This document shows positions 11,597 through 22,246 of a stretch of DNA of 64,000 bases, piece by piece. The notes under the pieces are model-generated. The model did no database searches and was not told the origin of the DNA. It was given only the letters and a program-made list of their open reading frames with translations. The stretch is from contig NZ_JAIOAA010000010.1 in assembly GCF_019890675.1 (NCBI RefSeq), forward strand, positions 62,001-126,000, given 5' to 3'. The position numbers were made by a program, and so were the translations under genes. Numbering within the stretch: position 1 is the stretch's first letter; every line of letters starts with the position of its first letter. Origin of the DNA: Micromonospora sp. PLK6-60 (GTDB taxonomy: Bacteria > Actinomycetota > Actinomycetes > Mycobacteriales > Micromonosporaceae).

Positions 11597-11971
11597 GTGC
11601 CCACCATCCAGCAGCTGGTCCGAAAGGGCCGTCAGGCCAAGACGACCAAGACCAAGACCCCGGCGCTGAAGGGTTCCCCTCAGCGGCGCGGTGTGTGCAC
11701 CCGCGTGTACACCACCACCCCCAAGAAGCCGAACTCGGCGCTCCGCAAGGTCGCGCGTGTCAAGCTCAGCAGCCAGATCGAGGTGACCGCCTACATCCCG
11801 GGCGTCGGCCACAACCTGCAGGAGCACTCGATCGTGCTCGTCCGCGGTGGTCGGGTCAAGGATCTTCCCGGCGTGCGCTACAAGATCGTTCGCGGCTCGC
11901 TGGACACCCAGGGTGTCCGCAACCGCAAGCAGGCTCGCAGCCGCTACGGCGCGAAGAAGGAGAAGAGCTGA
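11597..11971 (+). CDS. rpsL: 30S ribosomal protein S12
   Basis: S12 sits at the decoding centre of the small subunit and controls tRNA selection accuracy. The product has 124 residues with the conserved core TPKKPNSALRKVARV and VRGGRVKDLPGVRYKIVRG. K43 and K88, the main streptomycin-resistance positions, are wild type, as are D89 (the usual methylthiolation target) and P91. The GTG at 11597 gives the standard N-terminus PTIQQLVRKGR. The rpsG ATG follows one base after the stop. Confidence 0.98.
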   Translation: MPTIQQLVRKGRQAKTTKTKTPALKGSPQRRGVCTRVYTTTPKKPNSALRKVARVKLSSQIEVTAYIPGVGHNLQEHSIVLVRGGRVKDLPGVRYKIVRGSLDTQGVRNRKQARSRYGAKKEKS

Positions 11972-11972
11972 C

Positions 11973-12443
11973 ATGCCGCGTAAGGGACCCGCTCCGCGGA
12001 AGCCGCTGGTCGCTGACCCGGTGTACAACTCGCCGTTGGTCACCCAGCTGGTGAACAAGATCCTGATGCGCGGCAAGCGTCAGCTCGCCGAGCGCATCGT
12101 GTACGCCGCCCTGGAGGGCTGCCGCGAGAAGTCCGGCACCGATCCCGTCGTCACGCTGAAGCGGGCGATGGACAACGTGAAGCCGACCCTCGAGGTCCGC
12201 AGCCGTCGGGTCGGTGGCGCCACCTATCAGGTCCCGGTCGAGGTGCGGCCGTCCCGCGCGACCACCCTGGGTCTGCGCTGGCTGGTGAGCTACTCCCGGG
12301 CCCGTCGCGAGAAGACCATGATCGAGCGGCTGATGAACGAGCTGCTCGACGCGAGCAACGGCCTCGGTGCCGCCGTCAAGCGGCGCGAGGACACCCACAA
12401 GATGGCGGAGTCCAACAAGGCCTTCGCGCACTACCGCTGGTAA
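11973..12443 (+). CDS. rpsG: 30S ribosomal protein S7
   Basis: S7 nucleates assembly of the 30S head and contacts tRNA in the E site. The product has 156 residues, the standard length, beginning MPRKGPAPRKPLVADPVYNS and containing the RNA-binding VEVRPSRATTLGLRWLV segment. The ATG is one base after the rpsL stop with AAGGAG upstream, so the two genes are translationally coupled. In E. coli S7 represses its own operon; no matching site was identified here. Confidence 0.98.
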   Translation: MPRKGPAPRKPLVADPVYNSPLVTQLVNKILMRGKRQLAERIVYAALEGCREKSGTDPVVTLKRAMDNVKPTLEVRSRRVGGATYQVPVEVRPSRATTLGLRWLVSYSRARREKTMIERLMNELLDASNGLGAAVKRREDTHKMAESNKAFAHYRW

Positions 12444-12450
12444 CACCGGG

Positions 12451-12479
12451 GGTTCCGGCGCCCGACCGGCGCCGGAACC
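12451..12479 (+). other. Hairpin between rpsG and fusA
   Basis: GGTTCCGGCGCC (12451-12462) pairs perfectly with GGCGCCGGAACC (12468-12479) around CGACC, and no U-run follows. It may be a partial terminator or an RNA-processing element in the str operon. Confidence 0.5.
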
Positions 12480-12519
12480 GCCACCAGTTGTGTCGGGACG
12501 ACGATAAGTAGGGATTGAA

Positions 12520-14616
<2,097 letters not shown>

Positions 14617-14648
14617 CGCTCACCTGAGCTGAGGCGCGAGCCGGGTCC

Positions 14649-14678
14649 GGTCGCGGGAACGCTCTCCCACCCGCGACC
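14649..14678 (+). other. Hairpin in the fusA-tuf spacer
   Basis: GGTCGCGGG (14649-14657) pairs with CCCGCGACC (14670-14678). The 220-bp spacer holds no gene and no promoter I can defend. In related organisms tuf often has its own promoter here. Confidence 0.35.
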
Positions 14679-14836
14679 ACCCGGGCGGATCGCATGAATC
14701 CGGGCCTGTAGGCTTCATCGCCGCAGAACCCACAAAGGCTTCCCGGCCGTCAGGCCGGAAAGGCTGTCGACAGAGTCCTAAGCGCCGACCCGGCGCACCG
14801 GGGCGAACGAACCAAGAAGTCCACAGGAGGACACCA

Positions 14837-16030
14837 GTGGCGAAGGCTAAGTTCGAGCGGACTAAGCCGCACGTCAACATCGGCACCATTGGTCACATCG
14901 ACCACGGTAAGACGACGCTGACGGCGGCCATCACCAAGGTCCTGCACGACCAGTACCCGGACCTGAACCCGTACACGCCGTTCGACGAGATCGACAAGGC
15001 GCCGGAGGAGAAGGCCCGCGGCATCACGATCTCGATCGCGCACGTCGAGTACCAGACCGAGGCGCGGCACTACGCGCACGTCGACTGCCCCGGTCACGCC
15101 GACTACATCAAGAACATGATCACCGGTGCCGCGCAGATGGACGGCGCGATCCTGGTGGTGGCGGCGACCGACGGCCCGATGCCGCAGACCCGCGAGCACG
15201 TGCTGCTGGCCCGTCAGGTCGGTGTGCCGTACATCGTCGTGGCGCTCAACAAGAGCGACATGGTCGACGACGAGGAGCTCCTGGAGCTCGTCGAGCTCGA
15301 GGTCCGCGAGCTGCTCTCCTCGCAGGAGTACCCGGGTGACGACCTGCCGGTCGTCCAGGTCTCCGCGCTGAAGGCGCTCGAGGGCGACCCGGTCTGGACC
15401 GAGAAGCTGCTCGAGCTGATGAGCGCGGTCGACACCGCGATCCCGCAGCCGGAGCGCGAGACCGAGAAGCCGTTCCTCATGCCCGTCGAGGACGTCTTCA
15501 CGATCACCGGTCGCGGCACCGTCGTCACCGGTCGTGTCGAGCGTGGCGTGCTGCTCCCGAACGAGGACGTCGAGGTCGTCGGCATCCGCGAGAAGGGCTT
15601 CAAGACCAAGGTCACCGCGATCGAGATGTTCCGGAAGACCCTGGACGACGCCCGCGCAGGCGAGAACGTCGGCCTGCTGCTGCGGGGCACCAAGCGCGAG
15701 GACGTCGAGCGCGGCATGGTGGTCGTCAAGCCGGGCACCACGACCCCGCACACGGAGTTCGAGGCGACGGTCTACATCCTCTCCAAGGAGGAGGGCGGCC
15801 GGCACACCCCGTTCTTCCAGAACTACCGTCCGCAGTTCTACTTCCGGACCACGGACGTCACCGGCGTCGTCACGCTGCCCGAGGGCACCGAGATGGTCAT
15901 GCCGGGCGACAACACCTCGATGTCGGTGAAGCTGATCCAGCCCATCGCCATGGAGGACAACCTGAAGTTCGCGATCCGCGAGGGTGGTCGGACGGTCGGC
16001 GCGGGTCGCGTCACCAAGATCATCAAGTGA
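14837..16030 (+). CDS. tuf: Elongation factor Tu
   Basis: EF-Tu is the GTPase that carries aminoacyl-tRNA to the ribosome. The product has 397 residues. GHIDHGKT (residues 19-26), DCPGH and NKSD form the nucleotide site, and the domain II and III sequences are complete to RVTKIIK. The GTG at 14837 is preceded by AGGAGG. It is the only tuf gene in the window. Elfamycin-resistance positions were not checked in detail. Confidence 0.98.
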   Translation: MAKAKFERTKPHVNIGTIGHIDHGKTTLTAAITKVLHDQYPDLNPYTPFDEIDKAPEEKARGITISIAHVEYQTEARHYAHVDCPGHADYIKNMITGAAQMDGAILVVAATDGPMPQTREHVLLARQVGVPYIVVALNKSDMVDDEELLELVELEVRELLSSQEYPGDDLPVVQVSALKALEGDPVWTEKLLELMSAVDTAIPQPERETEKPFLMPVEDVFTITGRGTVVTGRVERGVLLPNEDVEVVGIREKGFKTKVTAIEMFRKTLDDARAGENVGLLLRGTKREDVERGMVVVKPGTTTPHTEFEATVYILSKEEGGRHTPFFQNYRPQFYFRTTDVTGVVTLPEGTEMVMPGDNTSMSVKLIQPIAMEDNLKFAIREGGRTVGAGRVTKIIK

Positions 16031-16045
16031 GCTAGGTAACCCCGA

Positions 16046-16076
16046 TTGGCGTTGCCGTGCGGTAGTACGGCATACT
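16046..16076 (+). promoter_or_regulatory. Candidate promoter of the S10 operon
   Basis: TTGGCG (16046-16051) and CATACT (16071-16076) lie 19 bp apart just after tuf. The spacing is slightly long and the -10 imperfect, so this is tentative. Confidence 0.35.
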
Positions 16077-16155
16077 GGTCAGGTTGCGTAACGACGGTTG
16101 GTCGACCGTGTCCGGCGAAAGTTGGACCTCCGGCTATGACCAACAGTCGGGCGTT

Positions 16156-16190
16156 GGGTGGTTGATCGCCCCCGTGGCGGTCAACCACCC
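16156..16190 (+). promoter_or_regulatory. Large hairpin in the S10 operon leader
   Basis: Fifteen base pairs (16156-16170 with 16176-16190, one G-U pair) enclose a CCCGT loop about 200 nt upstream of rpsJ. No U-run follows. The rest of this 357-bp gap holds no gene; the 20-nt motif shared with the rpsL leader is at 16290-16309. In E. coli L4 regulates the S10 leader, but this structure does not obviously match that one. Confidence 0.5.
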
Positions 16191-16387
16191 TCGCACGGCG
16201 TCCAGATCGCTGTGATGCGATCGGCGCCCTGACCCACCGCGAGGTCGGCAGTCGCTCCGGAGTCCCGGGGCGGAGCCTGGCCCGAGGGCGCGACACGCCC
16301 GACCGCGGGGGTCGGCGAAGTGGGCCTGTGCCAGCCGGCGCAGGTGCCCGCAACACAGCGGCATCGAGAGAAGGAACAGAAGCCACC

Positions 16388-16696
16388 ATGGCGGGACAGA
16401 AGATCCGCATCCGGCTCAAGGCCTATGACCACGAGGTCGTCGACTCCTCGGCTCGGAAGATCGTCGAGACGGTGACGCGTACCGGGGCGCAGGTCGCTGG
16501 CCCGGTGCCGCTGCCCACGGAGATCAACCGTTTCTGCGTTATCCGCTCGCCGCACAAGTACAAGGACTCGCGCGAGCACTTCGAGATGCGCACGCACAAG
16601 CGGCTGATCGACATCATCGACCCGACCCCGAAGACGGTCGACTCGCTCATGCGCCTCGACCTGCCGGCTGGCGTCGACATCGAGATCAAGCTGTAG
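16388..16696 (+). CDS. rpsJ: 30S ribosomal protein S10
   Basis: S10 is a 30S head protein and also the NusE component of antitermination complexes. The product has 102 residues: [20 protein letters not shown] to the C-terminal [13 protein letters not shown]. The ATG at 16388 is used because AGAAGGAAC lies upstream and the family starts here; an open frame extends 20 codons further upstream but lacks homologous character. It is the first gene of the S10 operon. Confidence 0.98.
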
Positions 16697-16707
16697 GGAT
16701 CGGACAA

Positions 16708-17373
16708 ATGGACAGGCAAGTCAAGGGGATCCTGGGCGCAAAGCTCGGCATGACCCAGGTCTGGGACAACAACCGTGTTGTCCCGGTGACCGTGGTTCAG
16801 GCCGGCCCGTGCGTCGTCAGCCAGGTTCGTAGCGCCGAGAAGGACGGTTACTCCGCGGTCCAGCTGGCCTACGGCACGATCGACCCGCGCAAGGTCAAGA
16901 AGCCGATCAGCGGGCACTACGCGAAGGCGGACGTTGCGCCGCGCCGGCACATCGTCGAGCTGCGCACCGTTGACGCCGCGGACTACTCGCTGGGCCAGGA
17001 GGTCACGGTCGAGGAGTTCCCGGTCGGCGTCGTCATCGACGTCACCGGCAAGACCAAGGGCAAGGGCTACGCCGGCCCGATGAAGCGGCACGGCTTCCAC
17101 GGTCTGCGCGCGAGCCACGGTGTCGAGCGCAAGCACCGCTCGCCCGGCTCCATCGGCGCCTGCGCCACCCCGGGTCGCGTCTTCAAGGGCACCCGGATGG
17201 CGGGCCGGATGGGTGGCGTGCGCTACACCGTCCAGAACCTGACCGTCCAGGCGGTCGACACCGAGAACAACCTCCTGCTCGTCCGTGGCGCCATCCCCGG
17301 CCCCAAGGGCGCGCTGGTCCTGGTCCGTACCGCGGCCAAGACCAAGGCGAAGAAGGGCGGTGCGGCCAAGTGA
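16708..17373 (+). CDS. rplC: 50S ribosomal protein L3
   Basis: L3 is an early-assembling large-subunit protein reaching the peptidyl transferase centre. The product has 221 residues, begins MDRQVKGILGAKLGMTQVWD and contains the conserved loop MKRHGFHGLRASHGVERKHR. It overlaps rplD by 4 bp (GTGA), which implies translational coupling. Confidence 0.98.
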   Translation: MDRQVKGILGAKLGMTQVWDNNRVVPVTVVQAGPCVVSQVRSAEKDGYSAVQLAYGTIDPRKVKKPISGHYAKADVAPRRHIVELRTVDAADYSLGQEVTVEEFPVGVVIDVTGKTKGKGYAGPMKRHGFHGLRASHGVERKHRSPGSIGACATPGRVFKGTRMAGRMGGVRYTVQNLTVQAVDTENNLLLVRGAIPGPKGALVLVRTAAKTKAKKGGAAK

Positions 17374-18020
17374 CCACCGTTGACGTCCGCAACGTCGAAG
17401 GCGCCAAGAGCGGCTCCGTCGAGCTGCCGGCCGACATCTTCGACGTCCAGGCGAACCTCGCCCTGATGCACCAGGTCGTGGTGGCTCAGCTCGCGGCGGC
17501 CCGCCAGGGCACGCACAAGGCCAAGAGCCGGGGCGAGGTCCGCGGCGGCGGCAAGAAGCCGTACAAGCAGAAGGGCACCGGTCGGGCCCGCCAGGGTTCG
17601 ACCCGCGCGCCGCAGTTCGCCGGCGGTGGCGTGGTCCACGGCCCGGTGCCGCGCGACTACAGCCAGCGCACCCCGAAGAAGATGAAGGCCGCCGCCCTGC
17701 GTGGCGCCCTCTCCGACCGGGCGCGCGCCGGCCAGGTGCACGTCGTCGAGGCGTTCGTCTCGGGCGAGACGCCGTCGACCAAGGCCGCCCTGGCCACGCT
17801 GGCCAAGCTGACCGAGGCCCGTCGGGTCCTGGTCGTGCTGAGCGGCACCGACGAGCTGAACTGGGTGTCGCTGCGCAACGAGCCGCGGGTGCACCTGATC
17901 GAGGCCGGCCAGCTCAACACGTACGACGTGCTGGTGGCCGACGACGTGGTCTTCACCAAGGAGGCGCTGGACGAGTTCCTGGGCGTCCCGGCCGAGACCA
18001 CCGAGGAGGGTGGCAAGTGA
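17370..18020 (+). CDS. rplD: 50S ribosomal protein L4
   Basis: L4 lines the nascent-peptide exit tunnel. The product has 216 residues, with the tunnel loop region KKPYKQKGTGRARQGSTRAP at about residues 60-80, where macrolide-resistance changes occur in other species; nothing unusual is seen there. The GTG start overlaps the rplC stop, and the rplW GTG overlaps this gene's stop. Confidence 0.98.
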   Translation: MTTVDVRNVEGAKSGSVELPADIFDVQANLALMHQVVVAQLAAARQGTHKAKSRGEVRGGGKKPYKQKGTGRARQGSTRAPQFAGGGVVHGPVPRDYSQRTPKKMKAAALRGALSDRARAGQVHVVEAFVSGETPSTKAALATLAKLTEARRVLVVLSGTDELNWVSLRNEPRVHLIEAGQLNTYDVLVADDVVFTKEALDEFLGVPAETTEEGGK

Positions 18021-18319
18021 GCACGATCGCCGATCCGCGTGACGTCATCGTCGCGCCGGTCGTCTCGGAGAAGAGCTACAGCGAGCTGAACCGCAACTGG
18101 TACACCTTCCTGGTGCACCCGGACGCGAACAAGACCGAGATCAAGATCGCTATCCAGCAGATCTTCAACGTCCGCGTCCTGACGGTCAACACGCTCAACC
18201 GCGAGGGCAAGCGCAAGCGGACCCGTACCGGGTTCGGCCAGCGCAAGGCCACCAAGCGGGCGATGGTGAAGCTGGCTGACGGTGACCGTATCGAGGCCTT
18301 CGGCGGCCCGGTCAGCTGA
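18017..18319 (+). CDS. rplW: 50S ribosomal protein L23
   Basis: L23 sits at the tunnel exit and docks trigger factor and SRP. The product has 100 residues with the family core PVVSEKSYSELNRNWYTFLVHPDANKTEIK (read in part) and the basic loop GKRKRTRTGFGQRKATKRA. The GTG start overlaps rplD by 4 bp. Confidence 0.97.
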   Translation: MSTIADPRDVIVAPVVSEKSYSELNRNWYTFLVHPDANKTEIKIAIQQIFNVRVLTVNTLNREGKRKRTRTGFGQRKATKRAMVKLADGDRIEAFGGPVS

Positions 18320-18331
18320 GGGGTGTAGACA

Positions 18332-19171
18332 ATGGCTATCCGTAAGTACAAGCCGACGACGCCGGGCCGGCGTGGCTCGAGCGTCGCCGACTTCGCCGAG
18401 ATCACCCGATCGACGCCCGAGAAGTCGCTGCTGGCGCCGCTGCCGAAGAAGGGCGGACGCAACGCCCACGGCCGGATCACCACGCGGCACCACGGTGGCG
18501 GTCACAAGCGCCAGTACCGTCTGATCGACTTCAAGCGGGTCGACAAGGACGGCGTGCCGGCGAAGGTCGCCCACATCGAGTACGACCCGAACCGCACCGC
18601 GCGCATCGCGCTGCTGCACTACGCCGACGGCGAGAAGCGCTACATCATCGCGCCGAAGGACCTGAAGCAGGGCGACCGGGTCGAGTCGGGGCCGAGCGCC
18701 GACATCAAGCCGGGCAACAACCTGCCGCTGCGCAACATCCCGGTCGGTACCACGATCCACAACGTGGAGCTGCGTCCGGGTGGCGGCGCGAAGCTGGCCC
18801 GTTCGGCCGGCGTCGGCATCCAGCTGCTCGGCCGCGAGGGCGCGTACGCGACCCTGCGCATGCCGTCCGGCGAGATCCGGCGGGTCGACGTGCGCTGCCG
18901 CGCCAGCGTCGGCGAGATCGGCAACGCCGACCAGTCGAACATCAACTGGGGTAAGGCCGGCCGCATGCGGTGGAAGGGCAAGCGCCCGACCGTCCGTGGT
19001 GTCGCCATGAACCCGGTCGACCACCCGCACGGTGGTGGTGAGGGTAAGACCTCCGGTGGTCGCCACCCGGTCAACCCGCAGGGTAAGCCCGAGGGCCGCA
19101 CCCGCCGTAAGGGCCAGCCGAGCGACAAGCTGATCGTCCGCCGCCGCTACGCCACGCGTAAGCGCGGCTGA
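18332..19171 (+). CDS. rplB: 50S ribosomal protein L2
   Basis: L2 is a core large-subunit protein needed for subunit association and peptidyl transfer. The product has 279 residues. The C-terminal MNPVDHPHGGGEGKTSGGRH segment includes the highly conserved His region facing the peptidyl transferase centre. The ATG at 18332 follows GAGGGGTG after a 12-bp spacer from rplW. Confidence 0.98.
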   Translation: MAIRKYKPTTPGRRGSSVADFAEITRSTPEKSLLAPLPKKGGRNAHGRITTRHHGGGHKRQYRLIDFKRVDKDGVPAKVAHIEYDPNRTARIALLHYADGEKRYIIAPKDLKQGDRVESGPSADIKPGNNLPLRNIPVGTTIHNVELRPGGGAKLARSAGVGIQLLGREGAYATLRMPSGEIRRVDVRCRASVGEIGNADQSNINWGKAGRMRWKGKRPTVRGVAMNPVDHPHGGGEGKTSGGRHPVNPQGKPEGRTRRKGQPSDKLIVRRRYATRKRG

Positions 19172-19183
19172 GGGAGATAAGAC

Positions 19184-19465
19184 ATGCCTCGCAGCCTGAA
19201 GAAGGGCCCGTTCGTAGACGACCACCTGCTCAAGAAGGTGGAAGTGCAGAACGACAAGGGCTCGAAGAACGTGATCAAGACCTGGTCGCGGCGCTCGACG
19301 ATCATCCCGGAGATGCTGGGGCACACGATCGCCGTGCACGACGGACGCAAGCACGTCCCGGTGTTCGTGACCGAGGCGATGGTCGGGCACAAGCTCGGCG
19401 AGTTCGCGCTGACCCGCACGTTCAAGGGTCACGAGAAGGACGACCGGAAGAGCCGTCGGCGCTGA
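19184..19465 (+). CDS. rpsS: 30S ribosomal protein S19
   Basis: S19 is a 30S head protein that contacts S13 and A-site tRNA. The product has 93 residues, MPRSLKKGPFVDDHLLKKVE to the basic tail KDDRKSRRR. GAGGGAG precedes the ATG. Its place between rplB and rplV is the conserved S10-operon order. Confidence 0.98.
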   Translation: MPRSLKKGPFVDDHLLKKVEVQNDKGSKNVIKTWSRRSTIIPEMLGHTIAVHDGRKHVPVFVTEAMVGHKLGEFALTRTFKGHEKDDRKSRRR

Positions 19466-19505
19466 CGCCGCGGGCATACGGATAGAGGAACAAGGGGTTA
19501 CAGCG

Positions 19506-19964
19506 ATGCCAGGAAAGGGCGACGCTCCGGTGCTTCCGGGCGCGCGGGCGGTTGCGCGGCACGTGCGCATCTCGCCGATGAAGGCGCGCCGGGTGGTCAA
19601 CCTCGTCCGCGGCCTGCCCGCGAAGGAGGCGCTCACGGTGCTGCAGTTCGCGCCGCAGGCTGCGAGCGAGCAGGTGTACAAGGTGCTCGCGAGCGCGATC
19701 GCCAACGCGGAGAACAACGAGCGGCTGGACCCCGACGCGCTGCTCGTCAGCGAGGCGTTCGTCGACGAGGGCCCGACGATGAAGCGGTTCCGGCCGCGGG
19801 CGCAGGGCCGGGCGTACCGGATCCGTAAGCGCACCTGCCACATCACGGTGGCGGTCGAGGCGGTGGCGCCGGCGACGCCGAAGAAGGCGTCGGCCAAGAA
19901 GACGGCCCCGGCCAAGCAGGACCAGGCCGCCGAGGGGCAGAGCACGACGGAGGGTGCCGAGTAA
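19506..19964 (+). CDS. rplV: 50S ribosomal protein L22
   Basis: L22 forms part of the exit tunnel. The product has 152 residues. The core (RHVRISPMKARRVVNLVRG and RFRPRAQGRAYRIRKRTCHI) is standard, followed by a low-complexity Lys/Ala-rich tail of about 35 residues that is common in actinobacteria. The stop overlaps the rpsC ATG by 1 bp. Confidence 0.97.
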   Translation: MPGKGDAPVLPGARAVARHVRISPMKARRVVNLVRGLPAKEALTVLQFAPQAASEQVYKVLASAIANAENNERLDPDALLVSEAFVDEGPTMKRFRPRAQGRAYRIRKRTCHITVAVEAVAPATPKKASAKKTAPAKQDQAAEGQSTTEGAE

Positions 19965-20836
19965 TGGGTCAGAAGGTTCACCCCACTGGGTTCCGGCTCG
20001 GCATCTCGACCGACTGGAAGTCCCGCTGGTTCGCGGACAAGCTCTACAAGGACTACATCGGCGAGGATGTCAAGATCCGCCGGATGATGTCCAAGGGCCT
20101 GGAGCGGGCGGGTATCTCCAAGGTCGACATCGAGCGCACCCGGGACCGGGTTCGGGTCGACATCCACACCGCCCGTCCGGGCATCGTCATCGGCCGCAAG
20201 GGCGCCGAGGCGGACCGGATCCGTGGCGAGCTGGAGAAGCTCACCGGCAAGCAGGTGCAGCTCAACATCATCGAGGTGAAGAACCCCGAGTCGGACGCGC
20301 AGCTGGTCGCCCAGGGCGTGGCCGAGCAGCTGTCCAGCCGGGTCAGCTTCCGTCGGGCCATGCGCAAGGCGATGCAGTCCGCGATGAAGAACCCGGCCTG
20401 CAAGGGCATCCGGGTGCAGGTCTCGGGTCGTCTGGGCGGCGCCGAGATGAGCCGGACCGAGTTCTACCGCGAGGGTCGGGTTCCGCTGCACACGCTGCGG
20501 GCCAACATCGAGTACGGCTTCTTCGAGGCCCGTACCACCTTCGGCCGGATCGGTGTGAAGGTCTGGATCTACAAGGGCGACGCCGTTCCGGGCCGGGAGG
20601 CCCCGGCCGAGGCCGCCCCGTCGCGCGGCCCGCGCCGCGACCGTGGCGACCGGCCGGAGCGGCCGCGCCGTGGCCGCTCGGGTTCGTCGGGTACGACCGC
20701 CGGTGGCACCGAGGCCGGCCGGGCTGCCGCGACCACCATCGCGCAGCAGGCCGAGACGCCGGCCGGTGACCCGGTCGACGCCGGGGCCGTGGCCGCGGCC
20801 GCGACCCAGCCGGCAGAAACGCAGCAGGAGGGCTGA
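19964..20836 (+). CDS. rpsC: 30S ribosomal protein S3
   Basis: S3 lies at the mRNA entry of the small subunit and has helicase-like activity with S4. The product has 290 residues. Residues about 1-215 hold the KH domain (GIVIGRKGAEADRIRGELE) and the C-terminal S3 domain. The remaining 70-75 residues are an Ala/Pro/Arg-rich extension absent from the 233-residue E. coli protein. The ATG overlaps the rplV stop. Confidence 0.97.
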   Translation: MGQKVHPTGFRLGISTDWKSRWFADKLYKDYIGEDVKIRRMMSKGLERAGISKVDIERTRDRVRVDIHTARPGIVIGRKGAEADRIRGELEKLTGKQVQLNIIEVKNPESDAQLVAQGVAEQLSSRVSFRRAMRKAMQSAMKNPACKGIRVQVSGRLGGAEMSRTEFYREGRVPLHTLRANIEYGFFEARTTFGRIGVKVWIYKGDAVPGREAPAEAAPSRGPRRDRGDRPERPRRGRSGSSGTTAGGTEAGRAAATTIAQQAETPAGDPVDAGAVAAAATQPAETQQEG

Positions 20837-20839
20837 CAG

Positions 20840-21265
20840 ATGCTGATGCCGCGCAAGCCCCCGAAGGGCTTCCGCAAGCCGCACCACCCGGACCGCAGTG
20901 GCGCGTCCAAGGGTGGTAACCGGGTGGTGTTCGGCGAGTTCGGGATCCAGGCTCTCGAGCCGGCGTACGTGACGAACCGGCAGATCGAGTCGGCGCGTAT
21001 CGCGATGACCCGTCACATCAAGCGTGGCGGCAAGGTCTGGATCACCATCTTCCCGGACCAGGCCCTCACCAAGAAGCCGGCCGAGACCCGGATGGGTTCC
21101 GGTAAGGGTTCGCCGGAGTGGTGGGTCGCCAACGTCAAGCCGGGGCGGGTCCTCTTCGAGATGTCCTTCCCCAACGAGCAGATCGCGCGCGAGGCCATGC
21201 GCCGCGCGATCCACAAGCTCCCGATGAAGTGCCGGATTGTTACGCGCGAAGTGGGTGAATCCTGA
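20840..21265 (+). CDS. rplP: 50S ribosomal protein L16
   Basis: L16 organises the A-site tRNA-binding region of the large subunit. The product has 141 residues, [20 protein letters not shown], with the conserved loop [21 protein letters not shown] second in-frame ATG two codons later is an alternative start. The stop overlaps the rpmC ATG by 1 bp. Confidence 0.97.
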
Positions 21266-21501
21266 TGGCAGCGGGCGTCAAGCCTTCCGAGCTGCGTGAG
21301 CTCTCCGAGGAGGAGCTGGTCACGAAGCTGCGCGAGGCCAAGGCGGAGCTGTTCAACCTCCGCGTGCAGGCCGCAACCGGGCAGCTGGACAACAACCGGC
21401 GGCTGCAGGTCATCCGTCGGGAGATCGCCCGGATCTACACGATCATGCGTGAGCGCGAGCTGGGTCTCTCGGCCGCGCCGACTGAGGTGACTGCATCATG
21501 A
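21265..21501 (+). CDS. rpmC: 50S ribosomal protein L29
   Basis: L29 is a small helical protein near the tunnel exit. The product has 78 residues with the coiled-coil signature SEEELVTKLREAKAELFNLR and RRLQVIRREIARIYTIMRE. It overlaps rplP by 1 bp and rpsQ by 4 bp (ATGA). Confidence 0.97.
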   Translation: MAAGVKPSELRELSEEELVTKLREAKAELFNLRVQAATGQLDNNRRLQVIRREIARIYTIMRERELGLSAAPTEVTAS

Positions 21502-21776
21502 GTGACGAGAACGCGACCGCCACCGTGCGCGCGCGCCGCAAGGTCCGTGAGGGCCTCGTGGTCAGCGACAAGATGGAAAAGACCGTCGTGGTCGAGGTCG
21601 AGGACCGGGTCAAGCACGCGCTGTACGGCAAGATCATGCGCCGTACCAGCAAGCTCAAGGTCCACGACGAGCAGAACACCGCCGGCATCGGCGACCGGGT
21701 CCTGATCATGGAGACCCGGCCGCTGTCCGCCACGAAGCGGTGGCGGCTCGTGGAGATCCTCGAGAAGGCCAAGTAG
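21498..21776 (+). CDS. rpsQ: 30S ribosomal protein S17
   Basis: S17 is a primary 16S rRNA-binding protein. The product has 92 residues with the OB-fold motif GLVVSDKMEKTVVVEVED and DEQNTAGIGDRVLIMETRPL. It overlaps rpmC by 4 bp and is the last gene of the S10 operon block. Confidence 0.97.
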   Translation: MSDENATATVRARRKVREGLVVSDKMEKTVVVEVEDRVKHALYGKIMRRTSKLKVHDEQNTAGIGDRVLIMETRPLSATKRWRLVEILEKAK

Positions 21777-21825
21777 CGAAGGCTCGAGCTCGGCCGGCGA
21801 ACCGGTCGGGCGAGGTTCCGCCAGG

Positions 21826-21853
21826 CTCCGGCCGTCCTGCGGGGCGGCCGGAG
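21826..21853 (+). other. Hairpin between rpsQ and rplN
   Basis: CTCCGGCCG (21826-21834) pairs with CGGCCGGAG (21845-21853) within the 101-bp gap between the S10 and spc operons. There is no U-run. It could weaken read-through or be an RNA-processing site. Confidence 0.4.
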
Positions 21854-21877
21854 AACCGGCAGACATAGGAGATAGAC

Positions 21878-22246
21878 GTGATTCAGCAGGAGTCGCGACT
21901 GCGCGTCGCCGACAACACGGGTGCCCGGGAGATCCTGTGCATCCGCGTTCTCGGTGGCTCCGGTCGGCGCTACGCGAGCATCGGCGACGTCATCGTGGCC
22001 ACCGTGAAGGACGCGATCCCGGGTGCCGGTGTCAAGAAGGGCGACGTGGTCAAGGCCGTCGTCGTCCGCACCGCCAAGGAGCGGCGGCGGCCGGACGGCT
22101 CGTACATCCGCTTCGACGAGAACGCCGCCGTCATCATCAAGGACGGCGGGGACCCGCGCGGTACCCGCATCTTCGGCCCGGTGGGCCGGGAGCTGCGGGA
22201 CAAGCGGTTCATGAAGATCATCTCTCTCGCGCCGGAGGTGTTGTGA
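21878..22246 (+). CDS. rplN: 50S ribosomal protein L14
   Basis: L14 is an interface protein contacting L19 and 16S rRNA. The product has 122 residues, the family length. It begins at a GTG and reads IQQESRLRVADNTGAREILC, with the conserved PDGSYIRFDENAAVIIKD. It is the first gene of the spc operon and overlaps rplX by 4 bp. Confidence 0.98.
   Translation: MIQQESRLRVADNTGAREILCIRVLGGSGRRYASIGDVIVATVKDAIPGAGVKKGDVVKAVVVRTAKERRRPDGSYIRFDENAAVIIKDGGDPRGTRIFGPVGRELRDKRFMKIISLAPEVL

Noticed and set aside
14617..14836. Separate tuf promoter
   Set aside because: Only weak -10-like hexamers without a matching -35 were found.
17657..21214. 1,185-codon frame antisense to rplD-rplP
   Set aside because: It crosses nine well-supported ribosomal protein genes and has no protein character of its own.
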